A stretch of DNA of 10,260 nucleotides, taken from Actinosomnolentus pattersoniae (SeqCode). Its GTDB lineage: Bacteria; Actinomycetota; UBA4738. Positions 1 to 6,522 of this stretch are shown piece after piece. The stretch spans positions 1-10,260 of the forward strand of contig JACDCJ010000055.1 of the NCBI GenBank assembly GCA_013817655.1, read 5' to 3'. Under the pieces are notes generated by a model. It had not been told where the DNA came from. It worked only from the letters and a program-made list of their open reading frames with translations, and ran no database searches. Position numbers and translations under genes: made by a program. Within the stretch, counting starts at the first letter, position 1; each line of letters opens with the position of its first letter.

Positions 1-342
1 CGTCACGACGACCTGGGGCCGCGCCTCCCGCAGAACGCGAGTGATCGACTCCACAAGCTCCTCGTGCGGCGCGTCGGCGAGGCCACCGTCTGGAAACCGC
101 AGGAAATGAACGTCGGCTCCGTCTGCTCCAACGGCCGCGAGCGCGGCCAGTTCCTCTCGCTCCCGGATCTCGGCCAGGTGCTCTCGCGCCGCGAGTGAGG
201 AATCCGCGATCGGGCCGGCCTCCCCGCTGGACGCGACGACCACGGTCAATGCCAGGTTCCCCTGGTTCAAGGCGTAGGTACCCGCCAGCCCGTAGGTGTC
301 GTCGTCCGGATGCGCGTAAACGGCGGCGAGCCGGTGGGTCAC
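1..342 (-). CDS. PIG-L/LmbE family deacetylase, N-terminal part (runs off the left edge)
   Basis: Reading from a GTG at 342 down to base 1 gives 114 open codons with no stop, so the C-terminal part lies outside the window. The protein begins VTHRLAAVYAHPDDDTYGLA. The AHPDDD motif at residues 10-15 corresponds to the AHPDDE zinc-binding signature of PIG-L/LmbE N-deacetylases, the fold of MshB, Mca and GlcNAc-PI deacetylase. The His and second Asp zinc ligands and the catalytic Asp are present; the usual Glu is Asp. A later SSGEAGP stretch also fits the family. The GTG overlaps the dapB stop as GTGA, and a GGGGA sits six bases upstream, which supports this start and translational coupling. The substrate cannot be read from this fragment; amino-sugar or thiol conjugates are family-level possibilities only. 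Confidence 0.85.
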   Translation of the reverse strand, partial: MTHRLAAVYAHPDDDTYGLAGTYALNQGNLALTVVVASSGEAGPIADSSLAAREHLAEIREREELAALAAVGADGADVHFLRFPDGGLADAPHEELVESITRVLREARPQVVVT

Positions 343-1154
343 CTCGAGTCCCCGGCTCCGTCGAGGCCCAGCAGCGGCTCCAGTCCGATGGTGAGGCCGG
401 GCCGGTCCATCACGGCCTTGATCGCCAGGACGATGCCGGGCATGAACGATTCCCTGTCGGTGGTGTCATGACGGATAGAGAGCGTCTGACCGTCGCCGCC
501 GAACAGCACCTCCTGATGGGCCACGAGCCCCGGAAGGCGAACGGAATGGATCCGGGTACCGAAGGCGCTCCCTCCACGCACCCCTTCGACCGTTTCCGAA
601 TCCGGCCCCTTCCACTCCGTTGTTCGGGACTTCGCCATTCGCTCCGCGGTCGCGAGCGAGGTACCGGATGGAGCATCGAGCTTTCCCTCGTGATGGAGCT
701 CGATGATCTCCGCCGCCGGAAACAAACGAGCCGCCTCGGCGGCGAAGCGCTGGACCAGGACGGCGCCGATCGCGAAGTTCGGAGCAACGATGACGTTGGA
801 GGCGTTGTTTCGGGCTCTCAGCAACCGCCCGATCTCGGCCAGCTCGGAAGGACCGATCCCGGTGGTCCCGACGACGGCATGGACGGCGTGCTCGATCGCC
901 CATCGCACGTTCTGCATCACGACCGCCGGGGTCGTGAAGTCGACCGCCACCTGCGCCCCCGCGTCGGACAGCGCGTCAAGGTCATCCGAGATCCGCACGT
1001 CGGTGCCGGCGTGGCCGACGATCTCTGCCACGTTCGCCCCCACAAGGGATGGATTCACCGCCGCGACGAGGGAGAGATCCGGATCGCGGGCCACCGCGCC
1101 GCACACGAGGCGGCCCATGCGGCCGGCCGCCCCGATCACGCCGACTCGGATCAC
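339..1154 (-). CDS. dapB: 4-hydroxy-tetrahydrodipicolinate reductase (DapB)
   Basis: This 271-residue cytosolic enzyme performs the NAD(P)H-dependent reduction step of the diaminopimelate/lysine pathway, supplying peptidoglycan cross-links and lysine. The N-terminal Rossmann motif GAAGRMG is at residues 8-14, VDFT at about 71-74 and GTTG at 96-99. The C-terminal substrate domain has the signature ELHHEGKLDAPSGTS around residues 152-166, including His154 and Lys158, which match the catalytic His and Lys of the family. The later segments IHSVRLPGLVAHQEVLFGG and RHDTTDRESFMPG are also typical. Length is normal to slightly long. The GTG start at 1154 overlaps the TGA of the upstream M16 gene by four bases, and its own TGA overlaps the GTG of the PIG-L gene, so it is probably translated by coupling within the pnp operon. 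A dapB close behind pnp and an M16 peptidase is a known actinobacterial arrangement. Confidence 0.97.
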   Translation of the reverse strand: MIRVGVIGAAGRMGRLVCGAVARDPDLSLVAAVNPSLVGANVAEIVGHAGTDVRISDDLDALSDAGAQVAVDFTTPAVVMQNVRWAIEHAVHAVVGTTGIGPSELAEIGRLLRARNNASNVIVAPNFAIGAVLVQRFAAEAARLFPAAEIIELHHEGKLDAPSGTSLATAERMAKSRTTEWKGPDSETVEGVRGGSAFGTRIHSVRLPGLVAHQEVLFGGDGQTLSIRHDTTDRESFMPGIVLAIKAVMDRPGLTIGLEPLLGLDGAGDSR

Positions 1155-2509
1155 GGCGATCCGATTCCCGGTCCGGCGTGCGCCGCCACCGTCAGGTCGC
1201 CGGAAGGTGAGGACGGGCCCGCCGCGGCGGCGTCGAAGGCGTCTGGCTGGAATGGCCCGATCACGGTGAGCGCCATCTGCTGCCCGAACACGTCATGCGC
1301 CGCCCTGGTGGCGTCCTGACGAGTCACCGAATCGATGCGTTCGAGCAGCTCGTCGACCGAAAGGATCTCGCCGTGGGCGATCTCGGACTTGCCTATCCGC
1401 GACATCCGTCCACCCGTGTCCTCAAGAGAGAGGACGAGGGCCCCCTTCATGTGCCCCTTCGCCCGCTCGAGCTCCTCCTGGCTCAGGCCGCCGTCGGCGA
1501 GGTCGTCCATCTCCTTGCGAACGAGGGACAGCACCTCGTGCGCCCTGGCCGGCGTGCTCCCCGCGTACACCCCGAAGAGCCCGGTCTCGGCGTACATCGA
1601 GTGAAAGCTGAAGATGGAGTAGACGAGGCCCCGCTTCTCCCTCACCTCCTGGAAGAGCCGGGAGGACATCCCACCGCCGAGGACTGAGTTGAGGACACCG
1701 AACGCGAACCGCTCGGGATCCTTGCGGGAGTAGGCGTTCGTGCCCACGCAGATGTGCGCCTGCTCGGTCGTGCGGTTCTTCACCATGACGGTCCCCGACG
1801 GCGCCGGGACGTCCCCGCCGGCCCGTGCGCGCTGCGCGAGCGATTCTGAGGCCCTCGGCCCGGTCTCCATGCTTCGCTCGAGGAGGGCGCAGAGCTCGTC
1901 GTGGCGGAGGTTCCCCGCGGCGGCGATGACGAAGTGCGGCGGCTGGTAGAGGCGATCGTAGAACCGTTTGATCTGGTCTCGGCCGAGCGACGCGATGGAG
2001 TTCCGTGTTCCGAGGACCGGCCGCCCCAGGGGATGGTCACCCCACAGCGTCTCAGAGAAGAGGTCGTGGATGAGGTCGCCCGGATCGTCGTCGCGCATGT
2101 TGATCTCTTCGAGGATGACCTGGCGCTCGGCCTCGACGTCCGCCTTGGCGATGCGGGAGTTCTGGAGCATGTCGCCCATGTACTCCACCGCCATCGGGAG
2201 GTCGCGGTCTGCGACCCGGCAGTAGTAGCACGTGGCTTCCTTCGCGGTGAACGCGTTCAGGTCTCCACCAACCGCGTCGAACGCTTCGGCTATGTCGCGG
2301 GCCGTTCTCGCCCGCGTGCCCTTGAACAGCAGGTGCTCGAGGAAATGGGATGCACCGGCGATCGCCGGACGCTCGTCACGAGACCCGACCGAGACCCACA
2401 CGCCGAGGGCAACCGAGCGCACCCCCGGCATCTCCTCCGTGACAACGCGCAGGCCGGACCCGTACTCGGTCCGGCCGAGCACTGGCTCGCCGCGGCGCCG
2501 CGGGCTCAC
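1151..2509 (-). CDS. M16 family zinc metallopeptidase (processing-peptidase-like, PepR type)
   Basis: The 452-residue protein is a single-chain M16B peptidase of the mitochondrial-processing-peptidase/PepR type. The inverted zinc motif HxxEH is HFLEH at residues 55-59. The third ligand Glu is expected about 75 residues on and is met by the EE pair at 134-135 (VILEEINMRD). The N-terminal block GLRVVTEEMPGVRSVALGVW and the SHFLEHLLFKGT block are family hallmarks. GGGMSSRLFQEVREKRGLVY, about two thirds along, marks the start of the second, non-catalytic M16 domain. No signal peptide or membrane segment is visible, so a cytoplasmic location is inferred. The GTG start overlaps the pnp TGA as GTGA. 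The nearest Shine-Dalgarno-like AGGAG runs into the start codon, so coupling to pnp translation is likely. This peptidase follows pnp in Mycobacterium (pepR) and Streptomyces. Natural substrates of these bacterial enzymes are poorly known. Confidence 0.94.
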   Translation of the reverse strand: MSPRRRGEPVLGRTEYGSGLRVVTEEMPGVRSVALGVWVSVGSRDERPAIAGASHFLEHLLFKGTRARTARDIAEAFDAVGGDLNAFTAKEATCYYCRVADRDLPMAVEYMGDMLQNSRIAKADVEAERQVILEEINMRDDDPGDLIHDLFSETLWGDHPLGRPVLGTRNSIASLGRDQIKRFYDRLYQPPHFVIAAAGNLRHDELCALLERSMETGPRASESLAQRARAGGDVPAPSGTVMVKNRTTEQAHICVGTNAYSRKDPERFAFGVLNSVLGGGMSSRLFQEVREKRGLVYSIFSFHSMYAETGLFGVYAGSTPARAHEVLSLVRKEMDDLADGGLSQEELERAKGHMKGALVLSLEDTGGRMSRIGKSEIAHGEILSVDELLERIDSVTRQDATRAAHDVFGQQMALTVIGPFQPDAFDAAAAGPSSPSGDLTVAAHAGPGIGSP

Positions 2510-4815
2510 TCCTGGCGCCGGTCCGTGCCCCGGTCCCCGCGGTCCCGCCGGGGACGGAAGCCACGGTCACGGTCACGTCCCCGGTCGCCGCGGCCGTCAC
2601 CCTCCCGGCGCTCTCGCGGCCGACGCTCGTGCTCCTCGTCACCCTCCGGCCTCGGCCACCCCCCCTCGGGAGGGTCCCAGCCCTCGCCTACCGGCTTCAG
2701 ACTGACCTTCCCCTGAGGGTCGATCTCCTGAACCTCGACGGTGAGGTGGTCTCCCACGTTCACGGCCTCCTCGACGCTCGACAGGCGCTTTCCACGCCCG
2801 AGCTTCGAGATGTGGACCAGGCCGTCGCGCGCGGGGGTGATGTTGACGAACGCCCCGAACGTCGTGGTCTTGACCACGGTCCCCTCGAACCGCTCTCCGA
2901 CCTGGGGCAGGCGCGGGTGGGCGATGGCCTCGATCATCTCTATGGCCCGGTCGGCTCCGTCTCCCTCGCGCGAGCCGATGAAGACGGTGCCGTCGTCCTG
3001 GATGTCGATGTCCGCCCCCGTGACCGCGATGATCTCGTTGATCCGCTTCCCCTTCGGACCGATCACCTCGCCGATCTTGTCGACCGGGATCTGCATGCTG
3101 AGGATCCGGGGGGCCTTGGAGGAGAGCGCCTGGCGGGGACCCGAGATGGTCTCGAGCATGACGTCGAGGATCTGTAGCCGCGCGTCCTTCGCCTGCTTGA
3201 GAGCTCCGGCCAGGACCTCCGCGGGAAGGCCCGTCACCTTGGTGTCCAGCTGCAGAGCCGTCACGAAGTCCTTCGTTCCGGCGACCTTGAAGTCCATGTC
3301 GCCCAGGGCGTCTTCCGCGCCGAGGATGTCGGTCAGCGTCACGAACTCGCCGCCCTCGGCGATGAGGCCCATGGCGATCCCCGCCACGGGGGCCTTGATC
3401 GGCACTCCCGCGTCCATCATCGACAAGGTCGAGGCACATACGCTGGCCATGGATGTGGAGCCGTTGGATTCCAGCACGTCGGACACCAGCCGGAGGGTGT
3501 AGGGGAACTCCTCCTCCGGCGGCACCACCGGGATGAGCGCCCGCTCGGCGAGCGCCCCGTGCCCGATTTCCCGGCGCTTCGGGCCGCGCAGGAACCCCAC
3601 CTCCCCCGTCGAGAAGGGGGGGAAGTTGTAGTGGTGGATGTAGCGCTTGGACTCCTCGGGGTCCAGCGTGTCGATCATCTGGTTCATTCGGAGCATCCCG
3701 AGCGTCGTGACGTTCAGGACCTGCGTCTCCCCACGCTGGAACAGCCCGGAGCCGTGGGCCCTGGGGATCAGGCCCACCTCGCTCGAAAGGGCCCGGATCT
3801 CATCCGGCCTGCGCCCGTCCATCCGGACGCCCTCACGAACGACCTTCAGGCGCATCAGCCTCTTCTGAAGCTCCTTGAACGCCGGAGAGACCTGAGTGCC
3901 GAGCTGTGCGTACTCCTCGCCCCAGCGCTCGGACAGGTGACCCTTCATCTCCTCCTTCAGCGTCGCGAGATTGGCCTCCCGCTCCGCCTTGCCGGGGACG
4001 AGAGCTTCCGCCAGCCGCACCGTGGCGAACTCCTCGACGGCGCCGAAGACGTCCTCGGAGTAGAGCGGCCGGGGGGTGAACTCCTTCTCGGTGACGCCCC
4101 CCTCGGCGACGAACTCTCGCTGGAAGTCGCAGATCTCGCCGATGGCGCGCTTCGCGGCCTCCAGGCCGTCCGCGAGGACCTCTTCGGTCGGCGCGGTCTC
4201 GCCGTCCTCGATCCGCTGCCACGCCCCCTCGGGGGCCTCTCCCTCCACCATCAGGACGTCGACCTCGCCCTGGTCGTTGCGCCGACCGGCGACGACCACG
4301 TCGAACGTCGCGAGGTCGAGCTCCTGATAGGTCGGATTGACCTTCCACTGTCCGCCGATGAGCCCCAGCCTGACCGCACCGATCGGGCCCTCGAAGGGGA
4401 GCCCGGCCAGGGACACGGCAAGCCCGGCCGCGTTGATGCTCGGAATGTCGTACGGGTTCGCCATGTCCGCCGACAGGATGGTCACGACGACGTGAACCTC
4501 GTCGCGGAACCCATCCTTGAACGTGGGCCGGAGCGGCCGGTCGGTGAGGCGAGCGGTGAGGATGGCGGTTTCGGATGGCCTTCCCTCGCGCCGGAAGAAG
4601 CCCCCGGGGATCTTGCCCGCGGCGTACATGCGCTCCTCGACGTCGACCGTGAGGGGAAAGAAGTCGATGCCCTCGCGAGGGGCGGCGCTGGTGCACGTGG
4701 CGAGGACCTGGGTCTCGCCGAGAGTGACCACGCACGAGCCGTGCGCCTGCTTGGCGAGCTTTCCGGTCTCGAAGATGAGTTCAGCAGAGCCGATGGTTCG
4801 CGACGATCTGATCAA
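2506..4815 (-). CDS. pnp: Polyribonucleotide nucleotidyltransferase (PNPase)
   Basis: PNPase degrades RNA 3' to 5' by phosphorolysis and can run in reverse to add tails; it acts as a cytosolic trimer. The layout is canonical. A first RNase PH domain starts near residue 8 and is followed by a helical linker around 235-320. The second, catalytic RNase PH domain runs from about 328, with RREIGHGALAERAL and the active-site stretch DILGAEDALGDMDFK near 495-509, where the conserved Asp and Lys residues are kept. A KH domain (VIGPKGKRIN, about 580-590) and an S1 domain (from about 640, GTVVKTTTFGAFV) follow. Residues from about 707 to 769 form an Arg/Asp/Gly-rich, probably disordered tail. I chose the TTG at 4815 (MIRSSRTIGSAELIFETGK), giving 769 residues. 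It lies five bases after AAGGAGGAT and matches the usual family N-terminus. The frame stays open upstream to an ATG at 4944, but that ATG sits inside a hairpin and lacks a ribosome binding site. Confidence 0.97.
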   Translation of the reverse strand: MIRSSRTIGSAELIFETGKLAKQAHGSCVVTLGETQVLATCTSAAPREGIDFFPLTVDVEERMYAAGKIPGGFFRREGRPSETAILTARLTDRPLRPTFKDGFRDEVHVVVTILSADMANPYDIPSINAAGLAVSLAGLPFEGPIGAVRLGLIGGQWKVNPTYQELDLATFDVVVAGRRNDQGEVDVLMVEGEAPEGAWQRIEDGETAPTEEVLADGLEAAKRAIGEICDFQREFVAEGGVTEKEFTPRPLYSEDVFGAVEEFATVRLAEALVPGKAEREANLATLKEEMKGHLSERWGEEYAQLGTQVSPAFKELQKRLMRLKVVREGVRMDGRRPDEIRALSSEVGLIPRAHGSGLFQRGETQVLNVTTLGMLRMNQMIDTLDPEESKRYIHHYNFPPFSTGEVGFLRGPKRREIGHGALAERALIPVVPPEEEFPYTLRLVSDVLESNGSTSMASVCASTLSMMDAGVPIKAPVAGIAMGLIAEGGEFVTLTDILGAEDALGDMDFKVAGTKDFVTALQLDTKVTGLPAEVLAGALKQAKDARLQILDVMLETISGPRQALSSKAPRILSMQIPVDKIGEVIGPKGKRINEIIAVTGADIDIQDDGTVFIGSREGDGADRAIEMIEAIAHPRLPQVGERFEGTVVKTTTFGAFVNITPARDGLVHISKLGRGKRLSSVEEAVNVGDHLTVEVQEIDPQGKVSLKPVGEGWDPPEGGWPRPEGDEEHERRPRERREGDGRGDRGRDRDRGFRPRRDRGDRGTDRRQE

Positions 4816-4820
4816 AGTGA

Positions 4821-4829
4821 ATCCTCCTT
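4821..4829 (-). promoter_or_regulatory. Strong Shine-Dalgarno deciding the TTG start of pnp
   Basis: On the minus strand AAGGAGGAT is nearly a full complement of the 16S rRNA 3' end. It is followed by five bases (TCACT) and then TTG at 4815-4813. No ATG or GTG lies at a suitable distance, and the encoded MIRSSRTIGS fits PNPase N-termini, so this site fixes the start at an uncommon TTG codon. Confidence 0.85.
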
Positions 4830-4894
4830 GAACGTCGGCCGCGCCGGGCGACCGTGGAAGTTCGGTCCAAGGAGCGTTGGGCTTCGAGGAGTGC

Positions 4895-4970
4895 GGCCAG
4901 TTCTCAGTGGTGGGCCTCGGATGCGCGCCTTCGAAAGCGCCCATCCGGGAACCGCAACTGATAACTGACC
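4895..4970 (-). promoter_or_regulatory. 76-base imperfect hairpin in the pnp leader, candidate RNase III site
   Basis: Base k and base 9865-k pair almost throughout this stretch. Of 36 paired positions, 27 are Watson-Crick, 3 are G-U in the minus-strand RNA (4897/4968, 4915/4950, 4929/4936) and 6 are single mismatches (left-arm bases 4903, 4909, 4911, 4914, 4917, 4924). All mismatches are 1x1, there are no bulges, and the loop is the four bases 4931-4934. The hairpin starts 101 bases after the rpsO stop and ends 79 bases before the pnp TTG. No U run follows it, so it does not look like an intrinsic terminator. A long stem in the rpsO-pnp spacer cleaved by RNase III, with PNPase then repressing its own mRNA, is established in E. 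coli, and RNase III-dependent control of rpsO-pnp is also reported in Streptomyces. Assigning that role here is inference from structure and position. Confidence 0.75.
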
Positions 4971-5071
4971 CACCGGGAGGCCCTTCGCCCCTCGGGTGAA
5001 TCCGGTCGTGTCCTGACGATCCCCTCCTCAGCGGGAACGAGCGGAAGGATCCGCCGCCCGTGCCCCGGTCC

Positions 5072-5341
5072 TCAGCGCCGAAGCCCCAGACGAGAGATCA
5101 GCGTTCGGTAGCGCTCGACGTCCTCGCTACGAAGGTAGCCGAGCAAGCGTCGACGCCTGCCCACCATCTGCAGCAATCCCCGCCGTGAGTGGTGATCCTT
5201 CTTGTGCGTCTTCAGGTGTTCCGTGAGCTGTTCGATGCGTTTCGAAAGGACGGCAACCTGAACTTCCGGCGAGCCTGTATCGGCATCGCCGCGGCGATAA
5301 TCGCTGATCAGAGCTGATTTCTGGTCCTTGAGCAGTGCCAT
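5072..5341 (-). CDS. rpsO: 30S ribosomal protein S15
   Basis: The 89-residue product has the normal S15 length and pattern. It shows the conserved TGSPEVQVA segment near residues 22-30, the KRIEQLTEHLKTHKKDHHSRRGL core and the MVGRRRRLLGYLR helix, ending in a basic tail. S15 is a primary binder of the central domain of 16S rRNA and forms an inter-subunit bridge. The ATG is preceded only by a weak GGGTCG-like ribosome binding site. A TGATAC resembling a -10 box lies about 15 bases before the start, but no -35 box is seen at the right distance. The gene is 45 bases downstream of the damaged capA-like gene and 256 bases upstream of the pnp coding region. The rpsO-pnp pairing is conserved across bacteria. 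Confidence 0.98.
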   Translation of the reverse strand: MALLKDQKSALISDYRRGDADTGSPEVQVAVLSKRIEQLTEHLKTHKKDHHSRRGLLQMVGRRRRLLGYLRSEDVERYRTLISRLGLRR

Positions 5342-5386
5342 AGATTTCGACCCAGCGTATCACACGACCCTGCGCCGACCCGGGCA
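5342..5386 (-). other. Short spacer before rpsO with a weak -10-like box
   Basis: The 45 bases between the end of the capA-like gene and rpsO contain TGATAC at 5362-5357 on the minus strand, which loosely resembles a -10 element. The bases where a -35 box should lie (around 5385-5380) read GCCCGG and do not match. A transcript starting here would have only about a ten-base leader. I record it as a possible but unsupported rpsO promoter. Confidence 0.2.
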
Positions 5387-6521
5387 TCACGTCCCCCGGA
5401 GCACCGGATGGCCCGAGGACTCGATGTAAGCGGGGATGAGGCGACCGGTGAGGTCGCCGTTCGCCGACACGGTGACTTCGGCCACGGCCGTAGCCGACCC
5501 GGCCGCCGAGAACGCGGGCCAGACGAAGTTCCCGAGGCTCCAGAAGATCGGGCGGCCCATCTACGTGCCCATCGGGTTCAGACGGTGGGAGTGGTGACCG
5601 AAGATGATGTCGGCGCCCGCGTCGATCATCGCATGCGCCCGCTCGATGTCCTCCGGACGCGGCTGCAGATCGAGCTCCACTCCCCAGTGGATCGCCACGA
5701 TGACGAGGTCCGCGAGCTCATCCGCAGCCCGTACCGCGGTGACCATGGTGGGGATGTCGTCACCGCTGGCCATGCCGGGATGATCGGGTCCGGCGAGCCA
5801 CTCATCGGTCGGCAACACCCCGCCGAACCCGACCACCGCGATGCTCCATCCCTTGATCTCGAAGACCGCCGGGCGGGTCGCCTCCTCGAGGTCTTTTGCC
5901 TGCCCCTACAGGAGCGATGTCGTGGGCCGCGAGATTCTCTCGCGTGTCGACAAGGGCCTCGACCCCGAAGTCCTGCGAGTGGTTGTTGCCGAGGTTCGCG
6001 ACCTCCACTCCGGCAGCCCGTGCGGCGGGCAGGGCATCGGGGTCGCCCCGAAACGTGAACTCCTTCGCCGCGGGGCTGCCCACGTCGGAAACGGCACACT
6101 CCAGGTTGATGACGGTGAGGTCGTCCTCTTGGAACAGGCCCGCCAGGCCGGACCACGCGTATCCGTACCCGTGGGTTCGGAAGTTCGGGATGTACGAGGG
6201 GTCCAGGTTGACGTCCCCCGTGCCGTGGATTACGAGAGGCTCGCGAGGCTGGGACGGGGTCGGTGAGGGAGATGTAATCCCAGCGGACGGCATGGTGGAC
6301 CCGGGAGCATCGGACGACCCCGAACCCCCGGCTCCCCTGGCGGACGCGCCCCCTTGTGACGACGATCTCGCGCCTCGGACCTCGGAGCCTCCCGATCGCT
6401 CTCCATCGTCTCCGAGGACTACGCGAACCCCGACGGCGACGAGGAGCATCGCCGCAAGGAAGGCCACCAGCGAACCGAGGGAACGCCTCTGCGCTCCGGG
6501 GGTCCGTGCGCCCCCCCTCAT
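5387..6521 (-). pseudogene. CapA/PGA_cap-like metallophosphatase-fold protein, disrupted by a frameshift and an in-frame TAG
   Basis: Joined across two lesions, the gene encodes about 377 residues. The first part (ATG at 6521, or the ATG at 6533 overlapping ribF by 11 bases) has one hydrophobic segment (LVAFLAAMLLVAVGVRVVL). A Ser/Gly/Pro-rich linker of about 60 residues follows, suggesting an extracytoplasmic, membrane-anchored domain. The domain carries the CapA/PGA_cap motifs GDVNL, NLEC and NNHSQDFG. After VGAGK the frame breaks at an A4 run (bases 5894-5897). Removing one A restores DLEEATRPAVFEIKGW. The next frame continues with VVGFGGVLP, AIHWGVE and GHHSH, then hits TAG at 5561-5563. 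It resumes in the same frame with MGRPIFWSLGNFVWPAF to a TGA at 5389-5387. Metal-site motifs are intact on both sides, so the lesions are recent or are sequence errors. The family is linked to polyglutamate capsule synthesis and other surface functions; the role here is unknown. Confidence 0.85.
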
Positions 6522-6522
6522 C

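Larger units (their letters stand above)
4816..5071 (-). other. rpsO-pnp intergenic spacer (256 bases)
   Basis: This is the longest non-coding stretch in the window. In the transcribed direction it holds a short perfect stem GCGGA/TCCGC with a four-base loop at 5054-5041, soon after rpsO. The long hairpin at 4970-4895 and the pnp Shine-Dalgarno at 4829-4821 follow. The short stem is not followed by a U tract, so I do not call it a terminator. I found no convincing -35/-10 pair for a separate pnp promoter and no open reading frame with family resemblance. Read-through from rpsO followed by processing at the long hairpin is the simplest reading. Confidence 0.7.

Noticed and set aside
195..1319. 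Long plus-strand open frames, here and opposite pnp (3559-4968) and ribF (5896-7854).
   Set aside because: They lie antisense to strongly recognised genes, have biased Arg/Pro/Gly/Ala composition and show no family motifs. Such frames are expected opposite GC-rich coding DNA.
4816..4944. A 43-residue N-terminal extension of PNPase from an ATG at 4944.
   Set aside because: The ATG lies in the 5' arm of the long hairpin and has no Shine-Dalgarno. The extension resembles no PNPase N-terminus, and the TTG at 4815 has an excellent ribosome binding site.
5041..5054. GCGGA/TCCGC stem after rpsO as an intrinsic terminator.
   Set aside because: The stem is only five pairs and no U-rich run follows in the transcribed direction, so termination is not supported.
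5357..5362. TGATAC as the -10 box of an rpsO promoter.
   Set aside because: No -35 match occurs at 16-18 bases upstream and the implied leader is very short. Kept only as a low-confidence note.
5561..5836. A separate small gene of 91 residues starting MVGFGGVLP.
   Set aside because: It is the middle part of the capA-like gene: its upstream codons continue the family (VFEIKGWSIAVVGFGG) back to the A4 run, so it is a fragment made by the frameshift and the TAG.
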